Below are positions 37,701 to 49,800 of a stretch of 64,000 nucleotides of DNA, one piece after another. Both the position numbers and the translations under genes were made by a program. Within the stretch, counting starts at the first letter, position 1. Every line of letters starts with the position of its first letter. Under the pieces are notes generated by a model. That model did not search any database. It was not told the origin of the DNA and saw only the letters and a list, made by a program, of their open reading frames with translations. The DNA comes from Megalopta genalis (taxonomy: Eukaryota; Arthropoda; Insecta; Hymenoptera; Halictidae): contig NW_027476187.1 in the NCBI RefSeq assembly GCF_051020955.1, positions 1-64,000 on the forward strand, read 5' to 3'.

Positions 37701-39169
37701 CACACGAATTGAAGCGAAATCGTGTGTTTTGCATGATATTGAAATTAAATCGTTTGTTTCGTGTGAATTTGAAGCTAATTCGTGTATTTCGCACAAATCT
37801 GTAGCCAAATTGTTCATATCGCATGAATTTGAAGCTAAATCGTATGATAAAAATCGCTATTTCGCACGAATTTGAAGCGACATCGTGTGTTTCGCATGAT
37901 ATTGGTGCTAAATCGTGTATGTTTCGCGTGAATTTGAAGCTAATTCGTGTATTTCGCATGAATCTGAAGCTAAATTGTTCATTCCGCATGAATTTCAAGC
38001 TGAATCGTTTGTTTAAAATCGCTATTTCTCAAGAATTTGAATCGAGATCGTGTATAACGCATGATATTGAGGTTAAAATCGTTTGTTTAGTCTGAATTTG
38101 CAGCTAATTCGTGTATTTCACATGAATCTGAAGTTAAATTGTTCATATCGCATAACTTTGAAGCTAAATCGTTTGTTTCGCGAGGATTTAAATCTAGATC
38201 GTGTAATTCGAATTAATTTGAAGCTAAACTGTTCATTTGGCCTGAAGTTGAAGCTAAATCGTTTGTTTAAAATCGTTATTTCGCACGAATTTGAAGCGAA
38301 ATCGTGTTTGTCGCATGATATTGAAGTAAAATCGTTTGTTTCGTCTGAATTTGCAGCTAATTCGTGTATTTCACATGAATCTGAAGTTAAATTGTTCATA
38401 TCGCATGAATTTGAAGCTAAATCGTTTGTTTCGCGTGGATTTAAATCTAGATCGTGTAATTCGAATTAATTTGAAGCTAAACTGTTCATTTGGCATGAAT
38501 TTGAAGCTACATCGTTTGTTTAAAATCGCTATTTCGCACGAATTTCAATCGAAATCGTGTGTTTCGCATGATATTTAGCCTAAATCGTATGTTTCGCGTT
38601 GATTTAAAGCTGATTCGTGTATTTCGCATGAATCTGAAGCTAAACTGTTCATTTCGCATGAATTTGAAGCTAAATCGTTTGTTTAAAATCGCTATTTTGC
38701 ACGAATTTCAATCGAAATCGTGTATATCGCATGATATTGAAGGTAAAACGTTTGTTTCGTGTGAATTTGAAGCTAATTCGTGTATTTCGCATGAATCCGA
38801 AACTAAATTGTACTTTTCGCATGAATTTGAAGCTAAATCGTTTGTTTAAAATCGCTATTTCGCACGAATTTGAATCGAGATCGTGTATATCGCATGATAT
38901 TGAAGTAAAATCGTTTGTTTCGTCTGAATTTGCAGCTAATTCGTGTATTTCACATGAATCTGAAGTTAAATTGTTCATATCGCAGGAATTTGAAGCTAAA
39001 TCGTTTGTTTCGCGTGGATTTAAATCTAGATCGTGCAATTCGAATTAATTTGAAGCTAAACTGTTCATTTGGCATGAATTTGAAGCTAAATCGTTTGTTT
39101 AAAATCGCTATTTTGCACGAATTTCAATCGAAATCGTGTGTTTCGCATGATATTGATGCTAAATCGTGT

Positions 39170-40610
39170 GTTTCGCATGATATTGGGGCTAAATCGTATG
39201 TTTCGCGTTGATTTATAGCTAATTCGTGTATTTCGCATGAATCTGAAGCTAAATTGTTCATTTCGCATGAATTTGAAGCTAAATCGTTTGTTTAAAATCG
39301 CTATTTCGCAAGAATTTAAAACGAAATCGTGTTTATCGCATGGTATTGAAAAATACTTTGTTTCGTCTGAATTTGCAGCTAATTCGTGTATTTCGCATGA
39401 ATCTGAAGTTAAATTGTTCATATCGCATGAATTTGAAGCTAAATCGTTTGTTTCGCTTGGATTTAAAGCGCGATCGTGTAACTCGAATTAATTTGAAGCT
39501 AAACTGTTCATTTGGCAAGAATTTGAAGCTAAATCGTTTGTTTAAAATCGTTATTTCGCACGAATTTGAAGCGAAATCGTGTATATCGCATGATATTGAA
39601 GTTAAAACGTTTGTTTCGTGTAAATTTGCAGCTTATTCGTGTATTACGCATGAATCCAAAACTAAATTGTACTTTTCGCATGAATTTGAAGCTAAATCGT
39701 TTGTTTAAAATCGCCATTTCGCACGAATTTGAATCGAGGTCGTGTATATCGCATGATATTGAAGTAAAATCGTTTGTTTCGTCTGAATTTGCAGCTAATT
39801 CGTGTATTTCACATGAATCTGAAGTTAAATTGTTCATATCGCATGAATTTGAAGCTAAATCGTTTGTTTCGCGTGGATTTAAATCTAGATCGTGTAATTC
39901 GAATTAATTTGAAGCTAAACTGTTCATTTGGCATGAATTTGAAGCTAAATCGTTTGTTTAAAATCGATATTTTCCACGAATTTCAATAGAAATCGTGTGT
40001 TTCGCATGATATTGAAGCTAAATCGTATGTTTCGCGTTGATTTAAAGCTAATTCGTGTATTTCGCATGAATCTGAAGCTAAATTGTTCATTTCGCATGAA
40101 TTTGAAGCTAAATAGTTTGTTTAAAATCGCTATTTCACACGAATTTGAAGCGAAATCGTGTGTTTCGCATGAGATTGAAATTAAATCGTTTGTTTCGTGT
40201 GAATTTGAAGCTAATTCGTGTATTTCGCACAAATCTGATGCTAAATTGTTCATATCGCATGAATTTGAAGCTAAATCGTATGATTAAAATCGCTATTTCG
40301 CACGAATTTGAAGCGACATCGTGTGTTTCGCATGATATTGGGGCTAAATCGTATGTTTCGCGTGAATTTGAAGCTAATTCGTGTATTTCGCATGAATCTG
40401 AAGTTAAATTGTTCATATCGCATGAATTTGAAGCTAAAGCGTTTGTTTCGCGTGGATTTAAAGCTCGATCGTGTAATTCGAATTAATTTGAAGCTAAACT
40501 GTTCATTTGGCATGAATTTGAAGCTAAATCGTTTGTTTAAAATCGATATTTTGCACGAATTTCAATCGAAATCGTGTGTTTCGCATGATATTGAAGCTAA
40601 ATCGTATGTT
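39170..40610. repeat. Block B duplicated segment, left copy (partner 42,103-43,545)
   Basis: The segment aligns with 42,103-43,545 at an offset of 2,933 bp before and 2,936 bp after a 3-bp difference near 39,350 (TATTGAAAAATAC versus TATTGAAGTTAAATCC). Shared rare variants include GATTTATAGC, TTTAAAGCGCGATCG and ATTTTCCACG. Confidence 0.8.
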
Positions 40611-40859
40611 TCGGGTTGATTTAAAGCTAATTCGTGTATTTCGCATGAATCTGAAGCCAAATTGTTCATTTCGCATGAATTTGAAGCTAAATAGTTTGTT
40701 TAAAATCTCTATTTCGCACGAATTTGAAGCGAAATCGTGTGTTTCGCATGATATTGAAATTAAATCGTTTGTTTCGTGTGAATTTGAAGCTAATTCGTGT
40801 ATTTCGCACAAATCTGAAGCTTAATTGTTCATATCGCATGACTTTGAAGCTAAATCGTA

Positions 40860-41300
40860 TGTTTAAAATCGCAATTTCGCACGAATTTGAAGCGACATCG
40901 TGTGTTTCGCATGATATTGGGGCTAAATCGTATGTTTCGCGTTGATTTAAAGCTAATTCGTGTATTTCGCATGAATCTGAAGCTAAATTGTTCATTTCGC
41001 ATAAATTTGAAGCAAAATCGATTATTTAAAATCGTTATTTCGTACGAATTTGAAGCGAAATCGTGTGTTTCGCATGATATTGAAGTTAAAACGTTTGTTT
41101 CGTGTGAATTTGAAGCTAATTCGTGTATTTCGCATGAATCCGAAACTAGATTGTACTTTTCGCATGAATTTGAAGCTAAATCGTTTGTTTAAAATCGCTA
41201 TTTCGCACCAATTTGAATCGAGATCGTGTATATCGCATGATATTCAGGTAAAATCGTTTGTTTCGTCTGAATTTGCAGCTAATTCGTTTATTTCGCATGA
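40860..41300. repeat. Block B duplicated segment, left copy (partner 44,343-44,783)
   Basis: The segment aligns with 44,343-44,783 at an offset of 3,483 bp. Shared markers are GAAGCAAAATCGATTATTT, ATCCGAAACTAGATTG, CACCAATTTG and GATATTCAGG. Confidence 0.78.
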
Positions 41301-41339
41301 ATCTGAAGCTAAATTGTTCATTTCGCATGAATTTGTAGC

Positions 41340-42010
41340 TAAATACTTTGTTTAAAATCTCTATTTCGCACGTATTTGAATCGAAATCGTGTGTTTCGCA
41401 TGATATTGAAATTAAATCGTTTGTTTCGTGTGAATTTGAAGCTAATTCGTGTATTTGGCACAAATCTGAAGCTTAATTGTTCATATCGCATGATTTGAAG
41501 CTAAATCGTATGATTAAAATCGCTATTTCGCACGAATTTGAATCGAGATCGTGTATATCGCATGATATTGAAGTAAAATCGTTTGTTTCGTCTGAATTTG
41601 CAGCTAATTCGAGTATTTCACATGAATCTGAAGTTAAATTGTTCATATCGCATGAATTTGAAGCTAAATCGTTTGTTTCGCGTGGATTTAAATCTAGATC
41701 GTGTAATTCGAATTAATTTGAAGCTAAACTGTTCATTTGGCATGAATTTGAAGCTAAATCGTTTGTTTAAAATCGCTATTTTGCACGAATTTGAATCGAA
41801 ATTGTGTGTTTCGCATGATATTGATGCTAAATCGTGTGTTTCGCATGAATCTGAAGCTAAATTGTTCATTTCGCATGAATTTGAAGCTAAATAGTTTGTT
41901 TAAAATCTCTATTTCGCACGTATTTGAAGCTAAATCGTGTGTTTCGCATGATATTGAAATTAAATCGTTTGTTTCGTGTGAATTTGAAGCTAATTCGTGT
42001 ATTTCGCACA
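41340..42010. repeat. Block B duplicated segment, left copy (partner 43,623-44,293)
   Basis: The segment aligns with 43,623-44,293 at an offset of 2,283 bp. Shared markers are CGCACGTATTTG, the short unit GCATGATTTGAAGC and a truncated higher-order unit near 41,800/44,083 in which CATGATATTGATGC or GATTC precedes CATGAATCTG. Confidence 0.76.
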
Positions 42011-42102
42011 AATCTAAAGCTTAATTGTTCATATCGCATGATTTGAAGCTAAATCGTATGATTAAAATCGCTATTTCGCACGAATTTGAAGCGACATCGT
42101 GT

Positions 42103-43545
42103 GTTTCGCATGATATTGGGGCTAAATCGTATGTTTCGCGTTGATTTATAGCTAATTCGTGTATTTCGCATGAATCTGAAGCTAAATTGTTCATTTCGCA
42201 TGAATTTGAAGCTAAATCGTTTGTTTAAAATCGCTATTTCGCAAGAATTTAAAACGAAATCGTGTTTATCGCATGATATTGAAGTTAAATCCTTTGTTTC
42301 GTCTGAATTTGCAGCTAATTCGTGTATTTCACATGAATCTGAAGTTAAATTGTTCATATCGCATGAATTTGAAGCTAAATCGTTTGTTTCGCTTGGATTT
42401 AAAGCGCGATCGTGTAATTCGAATTAATTTGAAGCTAAACTGTTCATTTGGCAAGAATTTGAAGCTAAATCGTTTGTTTAAAATCGTTATTTCGCACGAA
42501 TTTGAAGCGAAATCGTGTATATCGCATGATATTGAAGTTAAAACGTTTGTTTCGTGTGAATTTGCAGCTTATTCGTGTATTTCGCATGAATCCGAAACTA
42601 AATTGTACATTTCGCATGAATTTGAAGCTAAATCGTTTGTTTAAAATCGCCATTTCGCACGAATTTGAATCGAGATCGTGTATATCGCATGATATTGAAG
42701 TAAAATCGTTTGTTTCGTCTGAATTTGCAGCTAATTCGTGTATTTCACATGAATCTGAAGTTAAATTGTTCATATCGCATGAATTTGAAGCTAAATCGTT
42801 TGTTTCGCGTGGATTTAAATCTAGATCGTGTAATTCGAATTAATTTGAAGCTAAACTGTTCATTTGGCATGAATTTGAAGCTAAATCGATTGTTTAAAAT
42901 CGATATTTTCCACGAATTTCAATAGAAATCGTGTGTTTCGCATGATATTGAAGCTAAATCGTATGTTTCGCGTTGATCTAAAGCTAATTCGTGTATTTCG
43001 CATGAATCTGAAGCTAAATTGTTCATTTCGCATGAATTTGAAGCTAAATAGTTTGTTTAAAATCGCTATTTCACACGAATTTGAAGCGAAATCGTGTTTC
43101 GCATGAGATTGAAATTAAATCGTTTGTTTCGTGTCAATTTGAAGCTAATTCGTGTATTTTGCACAAATCTGATGCTAAATTGTTCATATCGCATGAATTT
43201 GAAGCTAAATCGTATGATTAAAATCGCTATTTCGCAAGAATTTGAAGCGACATCGTGTGTTTCGCATGATATTGGGGCTAAATCGTATGTTTCGCGTGAA
43301 TTTGAAGCTAATTCGTGTATTTCGCATGAATCTGAAGTTAAATTGTTCATATCGCATGAATTTGAAGCTAAAGCGTTTGTTTCCGCGTGGATTTAAAGCT
43401 CGATCGTGTAATTCGAATTAATTTGAAGCTAAACTGTTCATTTGGCATGAATTTGAAGCTAAATCGTTTGTTTAAAATCGATATTTTGCACGAATTTCAA
43501 TCGAAATCGTGTGTTTCGCATGATATTGAAGCTAAATCGTATGTT
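42103..43545. repeat. Block B duplicated segment, right copy (partner 39,170-40,610)
   Basis: This is the partner of 39,170-40,610 and carries the same sequence of 163- and 253-bp higher-order units. Small indels (for example GAAATCGTGTTTCGC near 43,088 and TTTCCGCG near 43,381) distinguish it. Confidence 0.8.
42661..42913. repeat. Example of the 253-bp higher-order unit of block B
   Basis: Seven 30-bp monomers plus one 43-bp monomer. It includes the GAATTTGAATCGAG, GGATTTAAATCTAG and TAATTTGAAGCTAAACTG types that are absent from the 163-bp unit. Further examples start near 32,177, 38,859, 39,721, 41,531 and 43,814. Confidence 0.88.
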
Positions 43546-43622
43546 TCGCGTGAATTTGAAGCTAATTCGTGTATTTCGCATGAATCTGAAGCTAAATTGT
43601 TCATTTCGCACGAATTTGTAGC

Positions 43623-44293
43623 TAAATAGTTTGTTTAAAATCTCTATTTCGCACGTATTTGAATCGAAATCGTGTGTTTCGCATGATATTGAAATTAAAT
43701 CGTTTGTTTCGTGTGAATTTGAAGCTAATTCGTGTATTTCGCACAAATCTGAAGCTTAATTGTTCATATCGCATGATTTGAAGCTAAATCGTATGATTAA
43801 AATCGCTATTTCGCACGAATTTGAATCGAGATCGTGTATATCGCATGATATTGAAGTAAAATCGTTTGTTTCGTCTGAATTTGCAGCTAATTCGTGTATT
43901 TCACATGAATCTGAAGTTAAATTGTTCATATCGCATGAATGTGAAGCTAAATCGTTTGCATCGCGTGGATTTAAATCTAGATCGTGTAATTCGAATTAAT
44001 TTGAAGCTAAACTGTTCATTTGGCATGAATTTGAAGCTAAATCGTTTGTTTAAAATCGATATTTCGCACGAATTTCAATCGAAATCGTGTGTTTCGCATG
44101 ATATTGATTCTAAATCGTGTGTTTCGCATGAATCTGAAGCTAAATTGTTCATTTCGCATGAATTTGAAGCTAAATAGTTTGTTTAAAATCTCTATTTCGC
44201 ACGTATTTGAAGCTAAATCGTGTGTTTCGCATGATATTGAAATTAAATCGTTTGTTTCGTGTGAATTTGAAGCTAATTCGTGTATTTCGCACA
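43623..44293. repeat. Block B duplicated segment, right copy (partner 41,340-42,010)
   Basis: This is the partner of 41,340-42,010. Together with the two other block B duplications it makes 39.2-44.8 kb a mosaic of roughly 2.3-3.5-kb repeats, which are the largest-scale periodicity of block B. Confidence 0.76.
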
Positions 44294-44342
44294 AATCTGA
44301 AGCTAAATTGTTCATATCGCATGAATTTGAAGCTAAATCGTA

Positions 44343-44783
44343 TGATTAAAATCGCTATTTCGCACGAATTTGAAGCGACATCGTGTGTTTCGCATGATAT
44401 TGGGGCTAAATCGTATGTTTCGCGATGATTTAAAGCTAATTCGTGTATTTCGCATGAATCTGAAGCTAAATTGTTCATTTCGCATAAATTTGAAGCAAAA
44501 TCGATTATTTAAAATCGTTATTTCGCACGAATTTGAAGCGAAATCGTGTGTTTCGCATGATATTGAAGTTAAAACGTTTGTTTCGTGTGAATTTGAAGCT
44601 AATTCGTGTATTTCGCATGAATCCGAAACTAGATTGTACTTTTGGCATGAATTTGAAGCTAAATCGTTTGTTTAAAATCGCTATTTCGCACCAATTTGAA
44701 TCGAGATCGTGTATATCGCATGATATTCAGGTAAAATCGTTTGTTTCGTCTGAATTTGCAGCTAATTCGTGTATTTCGCATGA
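44343..44783. repeat. Block B duplicated segment, right copy (partner 40,860-41,300)
   Basis: This is the partner of 40,860-41,300, differing at a few bases, for example TTTTGGCATG versus TTTTCGCATG near 44,643 and GCGATGATTT near 44,422. Confidence 0.78.
44529..44691. repeat. Example of the 163-bp higher-order unit of block B
   Basis: Four 30-bp monomers plus one 43-bp monomer, running from GAATTTGAAGCG to the CGCAC before the next unit. Neighbouring units with the same 163-bp spacing occur around 34,169/34,332, 40,145/40,308, 40,724/40,887, 44,370/44,533 and 45,275/45,438. Confidence 0.9.
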
Positions 44784-46829
44784 ATTTGATGCTAAATTGT
44801 TCATTTCGCATAAATTTGAAGTTAAATCGTTTGTTTAATATCGCTATTTCGCACGAATTTCAATCGAAATCGTGTGTTTCGCATGATATTGAAGCTAAAT
44901 CGTATGTTTCGCGTGAATTTGAAGCTGATTCGTGTATTTCGCACGAATCTCGAGCTAAATTGTTCATTTCGCATGAATTTCAAGCTAAATCGTTTGTTTA
45001 AAATCGCTACTTCGCAAGAATTTAAAAAGAAATCATGTATGTCGCATGATATTGAAGTTAAATCGTTTGTCTCGTCTGAATTTGCAGCTAATTCGTGTAT
45101 TTCACATGAATCTGAAGTTAAATTGATCACATCGCATGAATTCGAAGCTAAATCGTTTGTTTCGCTTGAATTTAAATCTAGATCGTGTAATTCGAATTAA
45201 TTTGAAGCTAAACTGTTCATTTGGCATGATGTTGAAGCTAAATCGTTTGTTTAAAATCGTTATTTCGCACGAATTTGAAGCGAAATCGTGTGTTTCGCAT
45301 GATATTGAAGCTAAATCGTATGTTTCGCGTGAATTTGAAGCTGATTCGTTTATTTCGCATGAATCTGAAGCCAAATTGTTCATTTCGCATTAATTTGAAG
45401 CTAAATCGTTTGTTTAAAATCGCTATTTCGCACGAATTTGAAACGACATCGTGTGTTTCGCATGATATTGAAGCTAAATCGTATGTTTCGCGGTGATTTA
45501 AATCTAATTCGTCTATTTCGCATGAATCTGAAGCTAAATTGTTCATTTCGCATGAATTTGAAGCAAAATCGATTATTTAAAATCGTTATTTCGCACGAAT
45601 TTGAAGCGAGATCGTGTGTTTCGCATGATATTGGAGCTAAATCATATGTTTCGCGTTGATTTAAAATAATTCGTGTATTTCGTATGAATCTGAAGTTAAA
45701 TTGTTCATTTCGCATGAATTTGAAGCTAAATCGTTTGTTTAAAACCGCTATTTCGCACGATTTTGAAGCGAAATCGTGTGTTTCGCATGATATTGGAGCT
45801 AAATCGTATGTTTCGCGATGATTTAAAGCTAATTCGTGTATTTCGTATGAATCTGAAGCTAAATTGTCCATTTCGCACGAATTTGAAGCAAAATCGATTA
45901 TTTAAAATCGTTATTTCGCACGAATTTGGATCGAAATCGTGTGTTTCGCATGTTATTGAAGCTAAATCGTATGTTTCGCGTGAATTTGAAGCTGATTCGT
46001 GTATTTCGCATGAATCTGAAGCTAAATTGATCATTTCGCATAAATTTGAAGCTAAATCGTTTGTTTAAAACCGCTATTTCGCACGAATTTGAAGCGACAT
46101 CGTGTGTGTCGCATGATATTGGGGCTAAATCGTATGCTTCGCGTTGATTTAAAGCTAATTCGTGTATTTCGCATGAATCTGAAGTTAAATTGTTCATTTC
46201 GCATGAATTTGAAACTAAATCGTTTGTTTAAAATCGCTATTTCGCAAGAATTTAAAACGAAATCGTGTTTATCGCATGATATTGAAGTTAAATCGTTTGT
46301 TTCGTGTGAATTTGAAGCTAATTCGAGTATTTCGCACAAATCTGAAGCTTAATTGTTCATATCGCATGATTTGAAGCTAAATCGTATGATTAAAATCGCT
46401 ATTTCGCACGAATTTGAAGCGACATCGTGTGTTTCGCATGATATTGGGGCTGAATCGTATGCTTCGCGTTGATTTAAAGCTAATTCGTGTATTTCGCATG
46501 AATCTGAAGCTAAAATGTTCATTTCGCATGAATTTGAAACTAAATCGTTTGTTTAAAATCGCTATTTCGCAAGAATTTAAAACGAAATCGTGTTTATCGC
46601 ATGATATTGAAGTTAAATCGTTTGTCTCGTCTGAATTTGCAGCTAATTCGTGTATTTCACATGAATCTGAAGTTAAATTGTTCATATCGCATGAATTTGA
46701 AGCTAAATCGTTTGTTTCGCGTGGATTTAAGGCTAGATCGTGTAATTCGAATTAATTTGAAGCTTAACTGTTCATTTGGCATGAATTTGAAGCTAAATCG
46801 TTTGTTTAAAACCGCTATTTCGCACGAAT

Positions 46830-46880
46830 TTGAAGCGAAATCGTGTGTTTCGCATGGTTTAGAAGCTATCTCGTTTGTTT
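46830..46880. other. Junction from B-type to A-type satellite
   Basis: The last 43-bp unit (TTTAAAACCGCTATTTCGCAC) ends at about 46,825 and is followed by one B monomer (GAATTTGAAGCGAAATCG). A GGTTTAGAAGCTATCTCG unit then starts the A-type series, with CACTTATATCGCAAGTATC next. The switch is seamless and in the same orientation, like the left junction. Confidence 0.85.
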
Positions 46881-49800
46881 CGTCTGCATTTGAAGCTCTG
46901 CCACTTATATCGCAAGTATCTGAAGCAAAATCATTGGTTTCGCATGGATTTGAAGCTAAACCTTCTACATCGCATTGATTTGAAGCTGACTCGTTTGTTT
47001 CGTATGGATTTGAAGCTACACCTTCTACATCGCATTGATTTGCAGCTAAATCATGTGTTTCGCATGGATTTGAAGTTAACCCGTTTGTTTCGTCTGCAAT
47101 TGAAGCTCTGCCACTTATATCCCAAGTGTTTGAAGCTAAATCATTTGTTTAGCATGGACTTGAAGCTAAACTTTCCACACAGCATTGATTTGAGGCTTAA
47201 TCATGTGTTTTGCATGATTTGCAGGCTAACTCGTTTATTTTCGATGCATTTGAAGATATATCACTTATATCGCAAATATCTGATGCTAAATCATTTGTTT
47301 CGCATGGATTTGAAGGTAAACCTTCTACATCGCACTGATTTGCAGCTAAATCATGTGTTTCGCATGGAATTGAAGCTACCTCGTTTGTTCTTCCAGCTTT
47401 TGAAGCTATATCACTTATATCGCAAGTATTCGAAGCTAAATCATATGTGTCGTATGGATTTGAAGCAGAACCTTCTACATCGCATTGATATGAAGATAAA
47501 TCTAGTGTATCGCATGGATTTGAAGCTAAACCTTCTACATCGCATTGATTTGCAGCTAAATCATGTGTTTCGCATGGATTTGAAGCTAACTCGTTCGTTT
47601 CGCCTTCATTTGAAACTATATCACTTATATCGCAAGCATTTGAAGCTAAATCATATGTGCCGCATGGATTTGAAGCTGAACCTACTACATCGCATTGATA
47701 TGAAGCTAAATCTTGTGTATCACACGGATTTGAAGCTAAACCTTCTACATCGCATTGATTTGAAGCTAAACCATTTGTTTCACATGGACTTGAAGCTACG
47801 CCTTCTACTTCGCATTGATTTGAAGCTAAATCATTTGTTTCGCATGGAATTGAAGGTACCTCGTTTGTTCCTCCTGCTTTTGAAGCTATATCACTTATAT
47901 CGCATGGATTTGAAGCTGAGCCTACTACATCGCATTGATTTGAAGCTAAATCTTGTGTATCGCATGGATTTGAAACTAAACCTTCTACATCGCATTGATT
48001 TGCTGCTAAATCATGAGTTTCGAATGGATTTGAAGCTACCTCGTTTGTTCCTCCAGCTTATGAATCTACATCACTTACATCGCTAGTATTTGAAGCTAAA
48101 CCATTTCATTCGCATGGATTTGAAGCTGAACCTATTACATCGCATTGATTTGAAGCTAAATCTTGTGTATCGCTTGGATTTGAAAAAAACCATATACATC
48201 GCATTGATTTGTAGCTAAATCGTGTGTTTCGCATGGATTTGAAGCTATCTCGTTTGTTTCGCATGCAGTTGTAGCTGAATAATGTATATCACAAGTATTT
48301 GTAGCTAAACCATTTGTTTCGCATGGATTTGAAGCAACGCCTTCTACTTCGCATTGATTTGAAGCTAAATCATTTGTTTCGCATGGAATTGAAGCCTCCT
48401 CGTTTGTTCCTCCTGCTTTTGAAGCTATATCACTTTTATCGCATGGATTTGAAGCTGAACCTATTACATCGCATTGATTTGAAGCTAAATCTTGTGTATC
48501 GCTTGGATTTGAAAAAAACCATATACATCGCATTGATTTGTAGCTAAATCGTGTGTTTCGCATGGATTTGAAGCTATCTCGTTTGTTTCGCATGCAGTTG
48601 TAGCTGAATAATGTATATCACAAGTATTTGTAGCTAAACCATTTGTTTCGCATGGATTTGAAGCAACGCCTTCTACTTCGCATTGATTTGAAGCTAAATC
48701 ATTTGTTTCGCATGGAATTGAAGCCTCCTCGTTTGTTCCTCCTGCTTTTGAAGCTATATCACTTATATCGCAAGTATTGGAAGCTAAATCATATGTGACG
48801 CATGGATTTGAAGCTGAACCTTCTACATCGCATTGATTTGAAGATAAATCTTGTGTATCGCATGGATTTGAAGCAAAACCTTCTACATCACATTGATTTG
48901 CAGCTAAATCATGTGTTTCGCATGGATTTGAAGCTAACTCGTTTGTTTCGGCTGCAGTTGAATCTACATCACTGATATCGCTAATATTTGTAGCTAAATC
49001 ATGTGTATCGCGTGGATTTTGAAGCTAACTCGTTTGATTAGTCTTCATTTGAAGCTATATCACTTATACCCCAAGTGTTTGAAGCTATATCATTTGTTTC
49101 GCATGGATTTGAAGCTAAACCTTCTTCATTGCATTGATTTGCAGCTAAATCATGTGTTTCGCATTGATTTGAAGCTAACTCGTTCGTTGCGCATGCATTA
49201 AAATCTAAATAACGTATATCACCAGTATTTGAAGCTAAACCATTTGATTCGCATGGATTTGAAGCTAAGCCTTCTACTTCGCATTAATTGGAAGTTAAAT
49301 CACGTGTTTTGCATGGATTTGAATCTAAACCTTCTACAACGCATTGAATTGAAGCTAAATCATGTGTTTCGCATGCAGTTGAAGCTAAATCATGTCTTTC
49401 ACAAGTATTTGAAGATGAACCATTTGAATCGCATTGATCTGAACCCGAGCCTTCGACTTCGCACCTATTTGCAGCTAAATAATGTGTTTCGCATGGATTT
49501 GAAGCTAAACCTTCTACAGCCCATGAATTTGTATCTAAATCATGTGTTTGGCATGGATTTGAAGCTGAACCTTCTACATTGCACTGATTTGCAGCTGAAT
49601 CATGTGTTTCGCATGGATTTGAAGCTAACTCGTTCGTTTCGCCTGTATTTGAAGCTAGATCACTTATATCGCAAGCATTTGAAGCTAAATCATGTGTTTC
49701 GCTTGGATTTGAAGCTAAACCTTCTACATCGCATTGATTTGAAGCTAAATCGTGTGTTTCGCATGGATTTGAAGCTAACTCGTTTGTTCCTACAGCTTTT

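Larger units (their letters stand above)
31740..46820. repeat. About 85 dispersed 43-bp extended monomers defining 163/253-bp periods
   Basis: The extended unit carries TTTGTTTAAAATCGCTATTT with minor variants (TGATTAAAATCG, TTTAATATCG, TTTAAAACCG). Spacing between successive copies is mostly 163 bp, or 253 bp where three further monomers (types GATATTGAAG, GGATTTAAATC and TAATTTGAAGCTAAACTG) are included. Occasionally it is about 38-40 or 130 bp after deletions. Since 163 and 253 both equal 1 modulo 3, each higher-order unit rotates the reading frame. Confidence 0.9.
31715..46854. repeat. Satellite block B: diverged sister family with 30-bp and 43-bp units
   Basis: The root unit begins GAATTTGAAG and ends TTTCGCAT or TTTCGCGT. 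It is recognisably the A monomer, but has ATCG where A usually has ATCA in the middle block. About 85 times a unit is extended to 43 bp: after TTTGTTT it carries a 13-bp segment (AAAATCGCTATTT) before the next CGCAC. With four or seven ordinary units between extensions, this gives periods of 163 bp (4x30+43) and 253 bp (7x30+43). Neither is divisible by three, so reading frames change at each higher-order unit and only short overlapping frames exist. Single-base indels in short homopolymers are clearly more frequent here than in block A. No gene is supported. Confidence 0.95.

Noticed and set aside
31772..46755. Many short open frames of about 60-200 codons in block B as small genes
   Set aside because: They recur with the 163/253-bp periods in all frames on both strands and overlap each other, as expected of a repeat whose period is 1 modulo 3.
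31711..46860. Transposon insertion explaining block B
   Set aside because: Neither junction shows terminal repeats, a target-site duplication, a poly-A tail or any coding capacity, and B monomers are homologous to A monomers.
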